A DNA stretch of 64,000 nucleotides, taken from assembly GCF_014650675.1 (NCBI RefSeq), contig NZ_BMVK01000012.1, positions 62,001 to 126,000 of the forward strand, given 5' to 3'. Each line of letters begins with the position of its first letter. Position 1 is the stretch's first letter. Made by a program: the position numbers and the translations under genes. The notes beneath the pieces were generated by a model. It searched no databases. It was not told where the DNA came from and saw nothing but the letters and a program-made list of their open reading frames with translations. Source of the stretch: Streptomyces anulatus. Lineage in GTDB: Bacteria; Actinomycetota; Actinomycetes; Streptomycetales; Streptomycetaceae. Positions 50,469 to 59,010 of the stretch are shown here, piece by piece.

Positions 50469-50684
50469 TCAGGTCGTGTCCGCCGAGCTCCGTCGCCGGG
50501 CCTCGGGCAGGGGCCGGTGGCCCTCGGTCCACTCGTTGACCCAGCCGCAGCCCGAACAGGCGTACCGGCCGTCGAGGCCCGCGATCAGGGTGCCGCAGCG
50601 CGCGCACCCGATGTAGGTGATCTCCGGGTGCTCCATGGCCGCCTGGTCCGGGGAGCGCCGCTCCGGGCGCGGTGAGGCCGTCAT
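50469..50684 (-). CDS. Small zinc-ribbon protein
   Basis: 71 residues. A compact zinc ribbon: CARCG, then CSGCGWVNEW about 20 residues later. The start ATG overlaps the stop of the preceding hydrolase gene (ATGA), so translation is coupled. The N-terminal 25 residues are Pro/Arg-rich. Function unknown. Confidence 0.65.
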   Translation of the reverse strand: MTASPRPERRSPDQAAMEHPEITYIGCARCGTLIAGLDGRYACSGCGWVNEWTEGHRPLPEARRRSSADTT

Positions 50685-51391
50685 CGTCGGGCGTCCGTTC
50701 CCGCGGCGTCCAGCAGGATCCGGGCGAGCTCGCCCGGCTGGGAGAACATCGGCCAGTGGCCGGTGTCCATCGTGACCAGCCGCCACCGCTCGCTCGTCAG
50801 CAGCTCGGACACCTCGGGGCTCGGCTCGGGCCAGTCGAGCAGGCACTTGACGTACGTCGCGGGCAGCAGGCCCAGGGGGCGGGTCAGCACTGCGGGTTCG
50901 GTGAGGGTGGCGCCGGGGTGGGGGGTCGAGCCGCCGAGGAACCGGGCGAGCTGTTCCTCGCCGAGACCCTGGTCCGCGCAGTCGGCGGCGGCCGGCGGCG
51001 GCCAGAAGCCCCCGTTGGCGGCGATGGCGGCCTCCACGCCGTCCCGGCCGTCCGGCCAGCCGGAGACGAAGGACGCGCCGTCGGCCGGGACGTTGGAGTC
51101 GACGAACACGACGCGGGCGAGCCGGTCGCCGATCCGCTCGGCCGCCTGCCCGACCGGGATGCCCGCGTAGCTGTGGCCGACCAGCACCACGTCGCGCAGG
51201 CCGAGGCGCTCGACCTCGTCGACGATGTCCTGGACATGGGTCTGCTGCCCCGCCGTCGCTTCCTGCTTGTCGGCGAGGCCCGACAGGGTCAGCGGGTGCA
51301 CCCCGTGACCGGCCGCGCGCAGGACGGGCTCCACATCGCGCCACGCCCACGAGCCGAGCCAGGCCCCTGCCACCAGTACGAATTGCGTCAT
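50681..51391 (-). CDS. Alpha/beta-hydrolase (EstA/salicylate-esterase-like)
   Basis: 236 residues. Oxyanion start VLVAGAWLGSWAWRD, nucleophile Ser in LVGHSYAGIPVG, Asp/His C-terminal elements including TMDTGHWPMFSQPGELA. It is a close relative of the N-terminal half of the fusion protein at 1526-3055, which has Asp in place of this Ser. Divergent from the flavin monooxygenase at 51544. Substrate unknown. Confidence 0.85.
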   Translation of the reverse strand: MTQFVLVAGAWLGSWAWRDVEPVLRAAGHGVHPLTLSGLADKQEATAGQQTHVQDIVDEVERLGLRDVVLVGHSYAGIPVGQAAERIGDRLARVVFVDSNVPADGASFVSGWPDGRDGVEAAIAANGGFWPPPAAADCADQGLGEEQLARFLGGSTPHPGATLTEPAVLTRPLGLLPATYVKCLLDWPEPSPEVSELLTSERWRLVTMDTGHWPMFSQPGELARILLDAAGTDARR

Positions 51392-51543
51392 GTCAGCAAC
51401 GTAGCGCAGGGGTACGACAGAGCCTCCCGGCCGCCGTCCCGTCGGCCTTGAGGTGGATCGCTATCTTCATCTCCTCAGCACCGGAACGGGGCGGCGGGCG
51501 CTCTGCTCGCCCTCGCCCGGCCGCCGACCGAAGGAGAACAGCT

Positions 51544-52518
51544 GTGCTTTCCCCCGCCACCGACCGGACCGTGGGCGTCCTGCTGCCGCGCGACCTGCCC
51601 GCCGACCGGATCCTGCCGTACGCGCGACGGGCCGAGGAGCTGGGGTTCGGCGCCCTGTGGGTGGTCGAGGACCTCGGATTCCGCGGGGGCATCGCCCAGG
51701 CTGCCGCCGTGCTGGCGTCCACCGACCGCATCCGGGTCGGCATCGGACTGCTGCCCGCCGGGGCCCGCAACGTGGCGTTCGCGGCGCTGGAGATCGCGTC
51801 CCTGGCCCAGCTCTTCCCCGGCCGCGTCGACGTCGCCGTGGGGCACGGCATGCCCCACTGGATGCGCAGCGTCGGCCAGTGGCCCAGGAGCCCGCTCACG
51901 CTCCTCCGCGAGTACGTCGACGCCCTGCGGGCCCTGCTGCGCGGCGAACTCACGCAGCGGCGCGGGCAGTACGTGCACCTCGACGGCGTACAGCTCGACC
52001 CCAGCGCACTGCCCGACGTCGTGCCCGACATCCTGGCGGGCGTCCGGGGTCCCAAGTCCCTGGCGCTCTCCGGCGAGGTGGCCGACGGAACGGTCCTCGC
52101 GGAGCCGGTCGCCCCCGAGTACGCGCGGGCGGCGCTCGGGCACATCGCCGCCGGCCGCCCCCACCGTCTGGTCGCGTACAACATCGCGGCCGTCGACGCC
52201 GATCCGCTCACCGCGCTGGCCGCCGCCCGCCCCGGTCTGGAGTGGATCGGCGAGTCCGACTGGCACGCGCACATCGCCCCGCTCCCGTTCGCCGACGAGC
52301 TGGCCGCGCTGCGGTCCGGGTGCGCGAGCCGCGAGGAGTTCGCCCGGCGCCTGCCCGACGACTGGGTCGCCCGACTCGCCGTGGCCGGGTCCCCGGAGGA
52401 GGCCCGTGCCCGTCTCGACGGGCTGCGGGCGGCGGGCGTCACCGACATCGTGCTCGCCCCGGTCGGCCCCGACCCGGTGGGGGCCCTGGAGTCACTGGCC
52501 ACGGTTCTCGGCGCCTGA
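51544..52518 (+). CDS. LLM-class (luciferase-like) flavin-dependent oxidoreductase
   Basis: 324 residues from GTG 51544, seven bases after AAGGAG. (beta/alpha)8 luciferase-like fold: TVGVLLPRDLPADRILPYAR, GFGALWVVEDLGF, IGIGLLPAGARN, LFPGRVDVAVGHGMP, and a C-terminal GSPEEARARLDGLRAAGVTD. Of the F420- or FMN-using families; cofactor not decidable by eye. Divergent from the hydrolase operon across about 150 bp. Confidence 0.85.
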   Translation: MLSPATDRTVGVLLPRDLPADRILPYARRAEELGFGALWVVEDLGFRGGIAQAAAVLASTDRIRVGIGLLPAGARNVAFAALEIASLAQLFPGRVDVAVGHGMPHWMRSVGQWPRSPLTLLREYVDALRALLRGELTQRRGQYVHLDGVQLDPSALPDVVPDILAGVRGPKSLALSGEVADGTVLAEPVAPEYARAALGHIAAGRPHRLVAYNIAAVDADPLTALAAARPGLEWIGESDWHAHIAPLPFADELAALRSGCASREEFARRLPDDWVARLAVAGSPEEARARLDGLRAAGVTDIVLAPVGPDPVGALESLATVLGA

Positions 52519-52646
52519 GGACGTAGGCACGCCATCCCCTTTCGGCGTATGCCACTTGCCGAACGAACAGGATGCATTGTCGGCCGTTTCTGACTGCTTT
52601 TCGCTATGAACGGAGGCGGTGGGTCACGGCGAGGCAGGATGTCCCC

Positions 52647-54683
52647 GTGATGGGCAACCTCCCCGTCGTGACGACCAGCTTCGTCGGACGCGACAACGAA
52701 CTGGTCAGCGTCGAACGGGCACTTCGAGATCATCGGCTGGTCACGCTCACCGGCCCCGGCGGGGTCGGCAAGAGCCGGCTGGCCCTGCGCACCGCCGAGC
52801 GTGCCCGGGACGACTACGCCGACGGCGTCTGGTGGGCCGACCTTTCCCATCTGCACGACGAGCAACTGCTCGCCACGACGGTCTGCGACGGCGTCGGGCT
52901 CCTGGACCACAGCCCCCGTCGGCCCGTGGCCGCGCTCGGTGAATGGCTGTCCGGCCGACGCCTGCTCCTCGTTCTCGACTGCTGCGAGCGGATCGTCGGC
53001 CCCTGCGGGCAGCTCGTCGCCGAACTGCTCGCCTCGGCCCCGGGGCTGACGGTCCTGACCACCAGCAGGGAACCGTTGGGCACGGCGGACGAGAAGTGCG
53101 TCGAGGTGCCCCCGCTCTCCGCGGGCGACGACGGTGACGAGGCGGTCCGGCTCTTCCACGAGCGCGCGGCCGCCGTCGCCCCGGGCCTCTCGCTCGACGA
53201 CCCCGGGAGCGCCGCCGCCGTCGCCGAGATCTGCCGTCGGCTCGACGGCATACCGCTCGCCCTCGAACTGGCCTGCGCCCAGCTCCGCGAGAACAGTGCG
53301 CAAGAGATCACCGGGCGGCTGGCCTCCCGGATGGAGGAGCTCACCGACGACACCCTCTGGCCCCGCCGGCACCGTGCCCTGCGCACCACGATCGGCTGGA
53401 GCCACGAGCTCTGCGCACCGCTGGAGCGGCTGCTGTGGGCACGGCTCTCCGTCTTCCGCGGCGTCATCACGGCTCCGGACGCGGAGGCGGTGTGCGCGGG
53501 CGGGCCGCTGGACGCCGGGGCCGTCGCCCCCGCCCTGGAACGCCTGGCCGACCAGTCCGTGCTCCGCCGCACCGGGGACGGCTACCGGATGCTGGACACG
53601 CTCCGCGAGTACGGGGCGATGTGGCTGGCGGAGCTGGCGGAGGACGCGCTCCTCACGGACCGGCACGCCCGGCACTTCGCCCATGTCGCCGTCCAGGCGT
53701 ACGCGGGCTGGCTCGGGCCGTCGCAGGTCCTCTGGTACCACCGGATCGCCGACACCCACGCGGACCTGTGCGCGGCCCTGGACCACCTGCTGGCCGAGGA
53801 CCCGGAGATGGCGATGGAGATGGCCGGGTGCGCCGGTCTCTTCTGGAGCTGCTGCGGCCATCTGCACCAGGCCCGTTCGTATCTGGAACGGGTGCTCGCC
53901 CTGCCGCTCTCCGCCGGTCCCCACCGCACCCGGGCACTGTGGGCCCTGGGCATCACGCTGACCCTGCAGGGCGAGCACGAGGCGGCCCGCCGCATCGGCG
54001 AGGAGTGCCGGCACGCGGCACAGCGCGACGGGGCCCCGGAGGCCGCGCTGCTCGCGGCCCACTCCATGAGCTTCACGTATCTGATGATGGGCCGGCCGCT
54101 CACCGCGTACGCCGTCAGCGACCGCGCGCTGAGCCAGCACGAGGGCGACCCCGCCGACGCGCCCTCGCAGCTGCGCTGCCGGGTGATACGCCTGTTCGCC
54201 CTGTCCGCGCTCGGCCGGCTCGACGAGGCGTACGAGGAGGCCATGCGGCTCCAGCGGATCAGCCTGCGGTTCGGCGAGCACTGGGCGCGGGCCTACGCCG
54301 ATCACCAACTCGCCCTCATCCACCTGCTCCAGGGCCGTCCCCGTCATGCCGAGAGCCACGCGCGCGCGATGCTCGCGAGCAAGCACGAGCTCCATGACAG
54401 CCTCGGCATAGCGCTCGGCCTCGATCTGCTCGCCGGGTCCATCGCCGCGCAGGGGAACGGGGTGGCCGCGGCCCGTGCCTCCGGTACCGGACACACCTAC
54501 TGGCGCATGATCGGCCACCCGCACCGGGGCACCCCGGAGCTCGGGGCGATCCGCGAGCAGTGGGAACTCCGGGCCCGGCAGGCCGCGGGCGACTCGGCGT
54601 ACGAGCGGGCCTACCGGCGCGCCTCGGCCGACGACGCCGAACGCGGCCTGGCCCACGCGCTGGAGCGTGGACATCCCGGATAA
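52647..54683 (+). CDS. NB-ARC/AfsR-like ATPase without DNA-binding domain
   Basis: 678 residues from GTG 52647 (ATG 52650 possible). Opens TTSFVGRDNEL; Walker A LTGPGGVGKSRLA (about 40), Walker B RLLLVLDCCER, and GIPLALELA, then winged helix and helical TPR-like repeats (about 380-670). This is the NB-ARC plus TPR part of AfsR/SARP or LuxR-type regulators, but neither a SARP domain at the N-terminus nor a LuxR helix-turn-helix at the C-terminus is present. It may work through a partner protein. Preceded by the monooxygenase gene (128-bp gap). Confidence 0.8.
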   Translation: MMGNLPVVTTSFVGRDNELVSVERALRDHRLVTLTGPGGVGKSRLALRTAERARDDYADGVWWADLSHLHDEQLLATTVCDGVGLLDHSPRRPVAALGEWLSGRRLLLVLDCCERIVGPCGQLVAELLASAPGLTVLTTSREPLGTADEKCVEVPPLSAGDDGDEAVRLFHERAAAVAPGLSLDDPGSAAAVAEICRRLDGIPLALELACAQLRENSAQEITGRLASRMEELTDDTLWPRRHRALRTTIGWSHELCAPLERLLWARLSVFRGVITAPDAEAVCAGGPLDAGAVAPALERLADQSVLRRTGDGYRMLDTLREYGAMWLAELAEDALLTDRHARHFAHVAVQAYAGWLGPSQVLWYHRIADTHADLCAALDHLLAEDPEMAMEMAGCAGLFWSCCGHLHQARSYLERVLALPLSAGPHRTRALWALGITLTLQGEHEAARRIGEECRHAAQRDGAPEAALLAAHSMSFTYLMMGRPLTAYAVSDRALSQHEGDPADAPSQLRCRVIRLFALSALGRLDEAYEEAMRLQRISLRFGEHWARAYADHQLALIHLLQGRPRHAESHARAMLASKHELHDSLGIALGLDLLAGSIAAQGNGVAAARASGTGHTYWRMIGHPHRGTPELGAIREQWELRARQAAGDSAYERAYRRASADDAERGLAHALERGHPG

Positions 54684-54771
54684 CCGGAGCCGCCCGGACG
54701 CCGGGCCGCGGCTGCGGCTGCCGCACGCCGGGCGCCGGACACCCCGACGAGACACCACTTAGCATCCCCGT

Positions 54772-55275
54772 ATGACGTCCATCAGCCGGCTCCGTCCCGA
54801 CCATGCCGAGGCCCTGCTCGCCTTCGAGCGGGAGAACCGGGCCTACTTCGCCGCGTCCATTCCCGACCGGGGCGACGACTACTTCGCCGCCTTCGCCGAA
54901 CGCCACCGTGCACTGCTCGCCGATCAGGACGCCGGGCTGCTCCACTTTCACGTCATCGAGGACGACGACGGCGGAGTCCTGGGCCGGATCAACCTCGTCG
55001 AGGTGCGGGAGGGTTCGGCCGAACTGGGCTACCGGATAGCGGAGAAGGCCGCGGGGCGCGGACTGGCCACCTGGGCGGTCCAGCAGGTCTGCGTCCTGGC
55101 GGTCCGGGAGTACGGGCTCGTCGCGCTGCGCGCGGAGACAACGCTGGACAACACGGGATCGCGCGCGGTGCTGGCGCGCTCCGGGTTCGAGCCGCTGGAG
55201 GACGTCATGTTCGGCGACCGCCCCGGGCGACGGTACGTCCTGGATCTGAGCGGGGGCGCTCCCCCGGCCCACTGA
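54772..55275 (+). CDS. GNAT-family N-acetyltransferase (RimJ/RimL-like)
   Basis: 167 residues. Acetyl-CoA loop ELGYRIAEKAAGRGLATWAV, and a C-terminal TTLDNTGSRAVLARSGFE typical of ribosomal-protein or small-molecule acetyltransferases. Start ATG 54772. Monocistronic by spacing. Confidence 0.85.
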   Translation: MTSISRLRPDHAEALLAFERENRAYFAASIPDRGDDYFAAFAERHRALLADQDAGLLHFHVIEDDDGGVLGRINLVEVREGSAELGYRIAEKAAGRGLATWAVQQVCVLAVREYGLVALRAETTLDNTGSRAVLARSGFEPLEDVMFGDRPGRRYVLDLSGGAPPAH

Positions 55276-55462
55276 GCGCCGTCGCCGAAGGAAACGGGGG
55301 CCCGGGGCGGTCGGGCGGTGCGTGGCCCGGCGCCGACGGTGTGGCGGTGATCGGCCGGATGGTCCACCTCGCGGGCAAACCCCGTACAGCCGCCCGATGC
55401 TGGGGCTCGTGGGAGCGGACCCCACCGCTCCGCCCGACGCCCACCGCCTTCAGGAGGCCCCC

Positions 55463-56695
55463 GTGCCCGTACGTTCTCATCCTGACGCCCCGCTCCCCCG
55501 CCGTCGGCCCCGGCGGCGAAGAGCTGTCGTCGCGGCCCTGGCGGCCGCATCGCTCGCCGGGCTGATGACTGGCCCGGCCCACGCGGGCGGGGACGGGGGC
55601 GACAGCCGGCACGGGCCGGTCGACCCCGCGCTGCGGCAGAAGCTCCAGGCGCTCGTGGACACCCCGGGAGGGCCGCCCGGCGCCATCGCCGTCCTCACGG
55701 CGGGCGGCCGGAGCGAGGTGTACCGGGCGGGTACGTCGCAGCTCGGCACCGGGCGTCCGCCCAGGACCAGCGACCACATGCGGATCGCCAGCACGGCGAA
55801 GGCCTTCAGCGGCTCGGTCGCCCTGCAGCTGGCCGAGCGGGGCGCGCTCGGCCTGGACGACACCCTCGGCCGGCGGCTGCCCCGGCTCCCCGCCGCCTGG
55901 CACCGGGTGACGCTCCGCCAGCTCCTGAACCACACCAGCGGGCTGCCCGACTACACCGAGGCCCCGACCTTCATCGCCGAGCTGACGGCCGACCCGCGTC
56001 GGCGCTTCGACTCGCGGCGGCTGCTGGACTACGTCGCCGGGGACCCGCTGCGGTTCGAGCCGGGCTCCACGTACCACTACTCCAACTCGGACAACATCGC
56101 CGTGGCGCTGATGGCCGAGGCCGTTACGGGGCAGCGGTACGAGAAGCTCCTCGCCGAGCTCGTGTACCGGCCGCTCGGCCTGCGCGACACCAGCCTCCCG
56201 CAGGGCTACCGACTCCCCGAGCCCTATCTGCACGGGTACGCGGTGGACCCGCCGAACGCGCCGGAGGACGTCAGCACGGTGCTCGGCGCGTCGGGCGTGT
56301 GGGCGTCGGGCGGCATCGTCTCCACACCCCGGGACCTGGGGGCCTTCATCCGTGGCTACGCCGGGGGGCTGGGCCTCGGGCCCGAGGTCCGACGGCAGCA
56401 GCTGTCCTTCGTGGCGGGCAGCTCCGAACCGGCCGGCCCGGGCCGCAACAGGGCCGGTCTCGGCGTCTTCTCCTACGCGACGCGCTGCGGCACCGTGTAC
56501 GGCCACACCGGCAACTTCCCGGGCTACACGCAGTTGGCCGCGGGGACCAAGGACGGCAAGCGGTCGCTGACCGTCTCCCTCACCTCCCAGGTGAACAGCG
56601 CGACGAACCCCCGGCTGCTGGCGACCCTGCGCGAGCTGCAGGAGGACTTCGTCTGCCGGCTGCTCGACCGCCGGAAGCCGGGCGGCGCGTACTAG
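55463..56695 (+). CDS. Secreted serine hydrolase, class C beta-lactamase/DD-peptidase fold
   Basis: 410 residues from GTG 55463, five bases after AGGAGG. The signal peptide has an Arg-rich start and AxA cleavage near residue 38. Active-site motifs: SxxK in IASTAKAF, YxN in YHYSNSDN, HTG in GHTGNFPG. This is the R61 DD-carboxypeptidase/esterase EstB group. A paired Cys (CGTV, FVCRL) may form a disulfide. It ends in a stop that is followed by two hairpins. Confidence 0.88.
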   Translation: MPVRSHPDAPLPRRRPRRRRAVVAALAAASLAGLMTGPAHAGGDGGDSRHGPVDPALRQKLQALVDTPGGPPGAIAVLTAGGRSEVYRAGTSQLGTGRPPRTSDHMRIASTAKAFSGSVALQLAERGALGLDDTLGRRLPRLPAAWHRVTLRQLLNHTSGLPDYTEAPTFIAELTADPRRRFDSRRLLDYVAGDPLRFEPGSTYHYSNSDNIAVALMAEAVTGQRYEKLLAELVYRPLGLRDTSLPQGYRLPEPYLHGYAVDPPNAPEDVSTVLGASGVWASGGIVSTPRDLGAFIRGYAGGLGLGPEVRRQQLSFVAGSSEPAGPGRNRAGLGVFSYATRCGTVYGHTGNFPGYTQLAAGTKDGKRSLTVSLTSQVNSATNPRLLATLRELQEDFVCRLLDRRKPGGAY

Positions 56696-56696
56696 G

Positions 56697-56752
56697 GCGT
56701 GTTTCGAACGTTCCGCCTGCTCGGGGCGGAGGGCGCTGCTTTCGGAACACGC
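56697..56752. repeat. 56-bp element with inverted-repeat ends
   Basis: GCGTGTTTCGAA (56697-56708) and TTCGGAACACGC (56741-56752) are complementary at 11 of 12 positions. A shorter CCGCC/GGCGG pair lies inside. It starts just after a stop codon. Could be a terminator or a remnant of a small mobile palindrome. Confidence 0.5.
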
Positions 56753-56767
56753 TCCGGACGACCGGAA

Positions 56768-56795
56768 GGGGTACGCCGGGCATCCGGCGTACCCC
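56768..56795. terminator. Bidirectional hairpin terminator
   Basis: Perfect 12-bp arms GGGGTACGCCGG (56768-56779) and complement (56784-56795), loop GCAT, followed by TT. Between the serine hydrolase and the convergent PepSY gene. Confidence 0.85.
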
Positions 56796-56819
56796 TTCGC
56801 GGGTCGGGCGGGGCGGCGG

Positions 56820-57617
56820 TCAGTCGTTGTCGGTCTCCTCGCGGACGATGGTGTCGTTCTTGGCGTCCACGTCGAAGGTCGTCTTCTTCCAGTCCGAGCC
56901 GACCACGTCGACCTGCCAGATGACGCCGTCGCCCTCGTTGTCGTCGAGGCCGACGGAGGTGACCGTCCCCTTCTTCTTCTCGGTGGCGACCTTGGCCGCC
57001 TGCTGCGGGGTCTGGGTGGCCTGGGCGAGCAGGTCGGCCGTCTGCTTCTTGTCGTCCGCGTCCTGATCCGCGTCGACACGGGCCTCGATCACCTTGCCGT
57101 CGACCGCGTTGATCCGGACGGTGTGGATGGTGCCGTCCTTCTCCGCGACCTCCGCGGCCCAGACCGGGCCGTCGGCGCCCGGACTCGCGCTCGGGCTGGA
57201 CGTGCCGGTTCCGGTCGGGCTCGCGGATCCGGTCGGGCTGGCCGAGCCCGTGGGGCTGCCGGATCCCGTCGGGCTGGGGCTCTGGTCCTTGTCGTCGTCG
57301 TCCACACCCTCCAGGTCCAGGTCGACCAGCTTGCCCCCGGCCACCTCGCCGGTGGCGGTGGTGGCGGCGTCGTCGAAGGTGACCTTCGTGGCGTCGAGCA
57401 CCTTCTTGCGCTCCTGCTGGTCCTCGGTCAGCTGGGCACTGGCGGAGGGCGACGTCGTCTGCTTCTGCGGGACGACCTTCGCGGCCTCGGAGGTGGCCGC
57501 GCTCGTCGCGCTGTCCGAGCTCTGACCGCATCCGGTCATGAGAACGGCCGTTGCGGCGGCCATGCCGAGGGCGCCGACCGTCTTGAGGGTGCGGGAACGG
57601 GAAGAGGAACTGTTCAT
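56820..57617 (-). CDS. PepSY-domain lipoprotein
   Basis: 265 residues. Lipobox LMTGC near residue 30. A first PepSY-like domain (about 60-105), a low-complexity linker of repeated SPTG units (about 110-145), then a second PepSY domain (about 150-265; VWAAEVAEKDGTIHTVRIN, GVIWQVDVVGSDWKKTT). Acidic and extracytoplasmic; PepSY domains inhibit peptidases or bind metal in known cases. Role unknown. The DNA of the linker is repetitive and may vary in copy number. Confidence 0.8.
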   Translation of the reverse strand: MNSSSSRSRTLKTVGALGMAAATAVLMTGCGQSSDSATSAATSEAAKVVPQKQTTSPSASAQLTEDQQERKKVLDATKVTFDDAATTATGEVAGGKLVDLDLEGVDDDDKDQSPSPTGSGSPTGSASPTGSASPTGTGTSSPSASPGADGPVWAAEVAEKDGTIHTVRINAVDGKVIEARVDADQDADDKKQTADLLAQATQTPQQAAKVATEKKKGTVTSVGLDDNEGDGVIWQVDVVGSDWKKTTFDVDAKNDTIVREETDND

Positions 57618-57805
57618 TCGTCGAGGCTCAAGTCTCATGCACGCATGCCTAGCCCTCCGGACCATCGGTCATGTTGTCCTACCGGGGAGTCACCCGATCG
57701 ACCGGACGGGTCCGCCCGTTGGCCGTCGCTCCCCGGGCGGTGGACGCCGGGGTGCGAAACAATGGCGGCAGGGCCGTATTCTCCGCGCCCGGCCCGGAGG
57801 CCGTC

Positions 57806-58063
57806 ATGGATCACATGGTGCACACCGAGCGTTACGAGCTCATCTTCCAGATGTCCGGCGCCGCGGACGACGTGGTCCGCGTCCGGCTCACCGACCGGCT
57901 GGGGGCCGGCGGATTCCCGGTGTACGAGGACGAGACGGGGATCGTGCGCGCCGAGATCAGCGACCGGGGCGAGGTCCGCATGCTCGCCAGCGGCGGCCAC
58001 CAGGTCCCCGGCGCTCCTCTGCTGGCCCGTCCCCTGAGCAAGGACGCACCCGGAACGCCGTGA
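57806..58063 (+). CDS. Small hypothetical protein (DUF6296-like)
   Basis: 85 residues from ATG 57806, with GGAGG four bases upstream; the longer frame from 57671 lacks a ribosome site. Sequence RYELIFQMSGAADD, then VRLTDRLGAGGFPVYEDETG and ISDRGEVRMLASGGHQ. It resembles a Streptomyces-restricted DUF6296 family by eye, function unknown. Followed by a 44-bp perfect palindrome. Confidence 0.65.
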   Translation: MDHMVHTERYELIFQMSGAADDVVRVRLTDRLGAGGFPVYEDETGIVRAEISDRGEVRMLASGGHQVPGAPLLARPLSKDAPGTP

Positions 58064-58069
58064 CCGGAC

Positions 58070-58113
58070 CAGCAGGGCGGGGCGCCCCGTGCACGGGGCG
58101 CCCCGCCCTGCTG
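58070..58113 (+). terminator. 44-bp perfect palindrome, probable terminator
   Basis: Arms of 22 bp with no unpaired loop, dyad centre at 58091/58092 (GTG|CAC). It lies 7 bases after the small gene's stop and 62 bases before the fru promoter, so it should insulate fruR from upstream transcription. Confidence 0.85.
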
Positions 58114-58174
58114 CGCACCCACGTCCGCACGCGAGCCCACCCTTCCGTTCATGCCTGCTCTTCGCCCGATTGTG

Positions 58175-58245
58175 TTTACATTCCCGCACCCCGGACGTAA
58201 CCTGAGCGCGAAACCACAGACTCGGGCATGAAACGGAAACGAAAC
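58175..58245 (+). promoter_or_regulatory. fru operon promoter and FruR operator
   Basis: -35 TTTACA (58175-58180), 17-bp spacer, -10 TAACCT (58198-58203). Four GAAAC units follow, at 58210, 58230, 58236 and 58241, around and after the expected start site. DeoR-family repressors bind such repeated GAAAC-type boxes. Confidence 0.65.
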
Positions 58246-58248
58246 CAC

Positions 58249-59010
58249 ATGTACGCACCGGAGCGTCAGCAGGAGATCCTCCGCATCGCCCAGGAGAGCG
58301 GCCGGGTCGACGTGCTGTCCCTGGCCGAGGAGTTCCAGGTGACGGCCGAGACCGTCCGGCGCGATCTCAAGGCCCTGGACCGGGCGGGGCTGCTGCGCCG
58401 GGTGCACGGTGGGGCGATCCCCGTCGGGCGGCTCGACTTCGAGCCCGACCTCGCCGAACGCGACGCCGTCGCCGCCGACGAGAAGGACCGCATCGCGCAG
58501 GCCGCCCTCGCCGAACTGCCCGCCGACGGCAATGTGATCGTGGACGCCGGTACGACGACCGCGCGGCTCGCCGCCGCCGTACCGGTCGACGCGGCGCTGA
58601 CCGTGGTGACGCACGCCCTGCCGGTGGCCGCGCGTCTCGCCGACCACCCCGGCATCGCCCTGCATCTGGTGGGCGGCCGGGTCCGGCACCGCACCCGCGC
58701 GGCGGTCGACGCCTGGGCACTGGGTTCGTACGCCGAGATCAACGCCGACGTGGTCTTCCTCGCCACCAACGGCTTCTCCCCCGACAGCGGCCTGACCACG
58801 CCCGACCTCGCCGAGGCCGCCGTGAAACGGGCCGTGATCAGGGCGGCCCGCCGGGTCGTTCTGCTCGCCGACTCCGGCAAGTTCGGGCAGGAGCACTTCG
58901 CCCGCTTCGGCGATCTCACCGATGTGGATCTGCTCATCACCGACACGGGCCTCAGCCCCGACGACGCCCGCTCCATCGAGAGCCGGGGCACGGAAGTAGT
59001 ACGCGCATGA
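58249..59010 (+). CDS. fruR: DeoR-family repressor of the fructose operon (FruR)
   Basis: 253 residues from ATG 58249 (58228 would place the operator in coding sequence). DeoR helix-turn-helix PERQQEILRIAQESG, VTAETVRRDLKALDRAGLL, RRVHGGAIP; C-terminal sensor with DAGTTTARLA and ADSGKFG. The stop overlaps the fruK start by four bases (ATGA), so it is the first gene of fruR-fruK-fruA. Probable effector fructose-1-phosphate. Confidence 0.92.
   Translation: MYAPERQQEILRIAQESGRVDVLSLAEEFQVTAETVRRDLKALDRAGLLRRVHGGAIPVGRLDFEPDLAERDAVAADEKDRIAQAALAELPADGNVIVDAGTTTARLAAAVPVDAALTVVTHALPVAARLADHPGIALHLVGGRVRHRTRAAVDAWALGSYAEINADVVFLATNGFSPDSGLTTPDLAEAAVKRAVIRAARRVVLLADSGKFGQEHFARFGDLTDVDLLITDTGLSPDDARSIESRGTEVVRA

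Noticed and set aside
51393..54758. Long open frame of about 1121 codons on the minus strand opposite the monooxygenase and NB-ARC genes
   Set aside because: Same artefact: composition-driven and without recognisable motifs.
57671..57805. N-terminal extension of the DUF6296-like gene
   Set aside because: No ribosome site at 57671, whereas ATG 57806 has GGAGG at good spacing and starts the conserved part.
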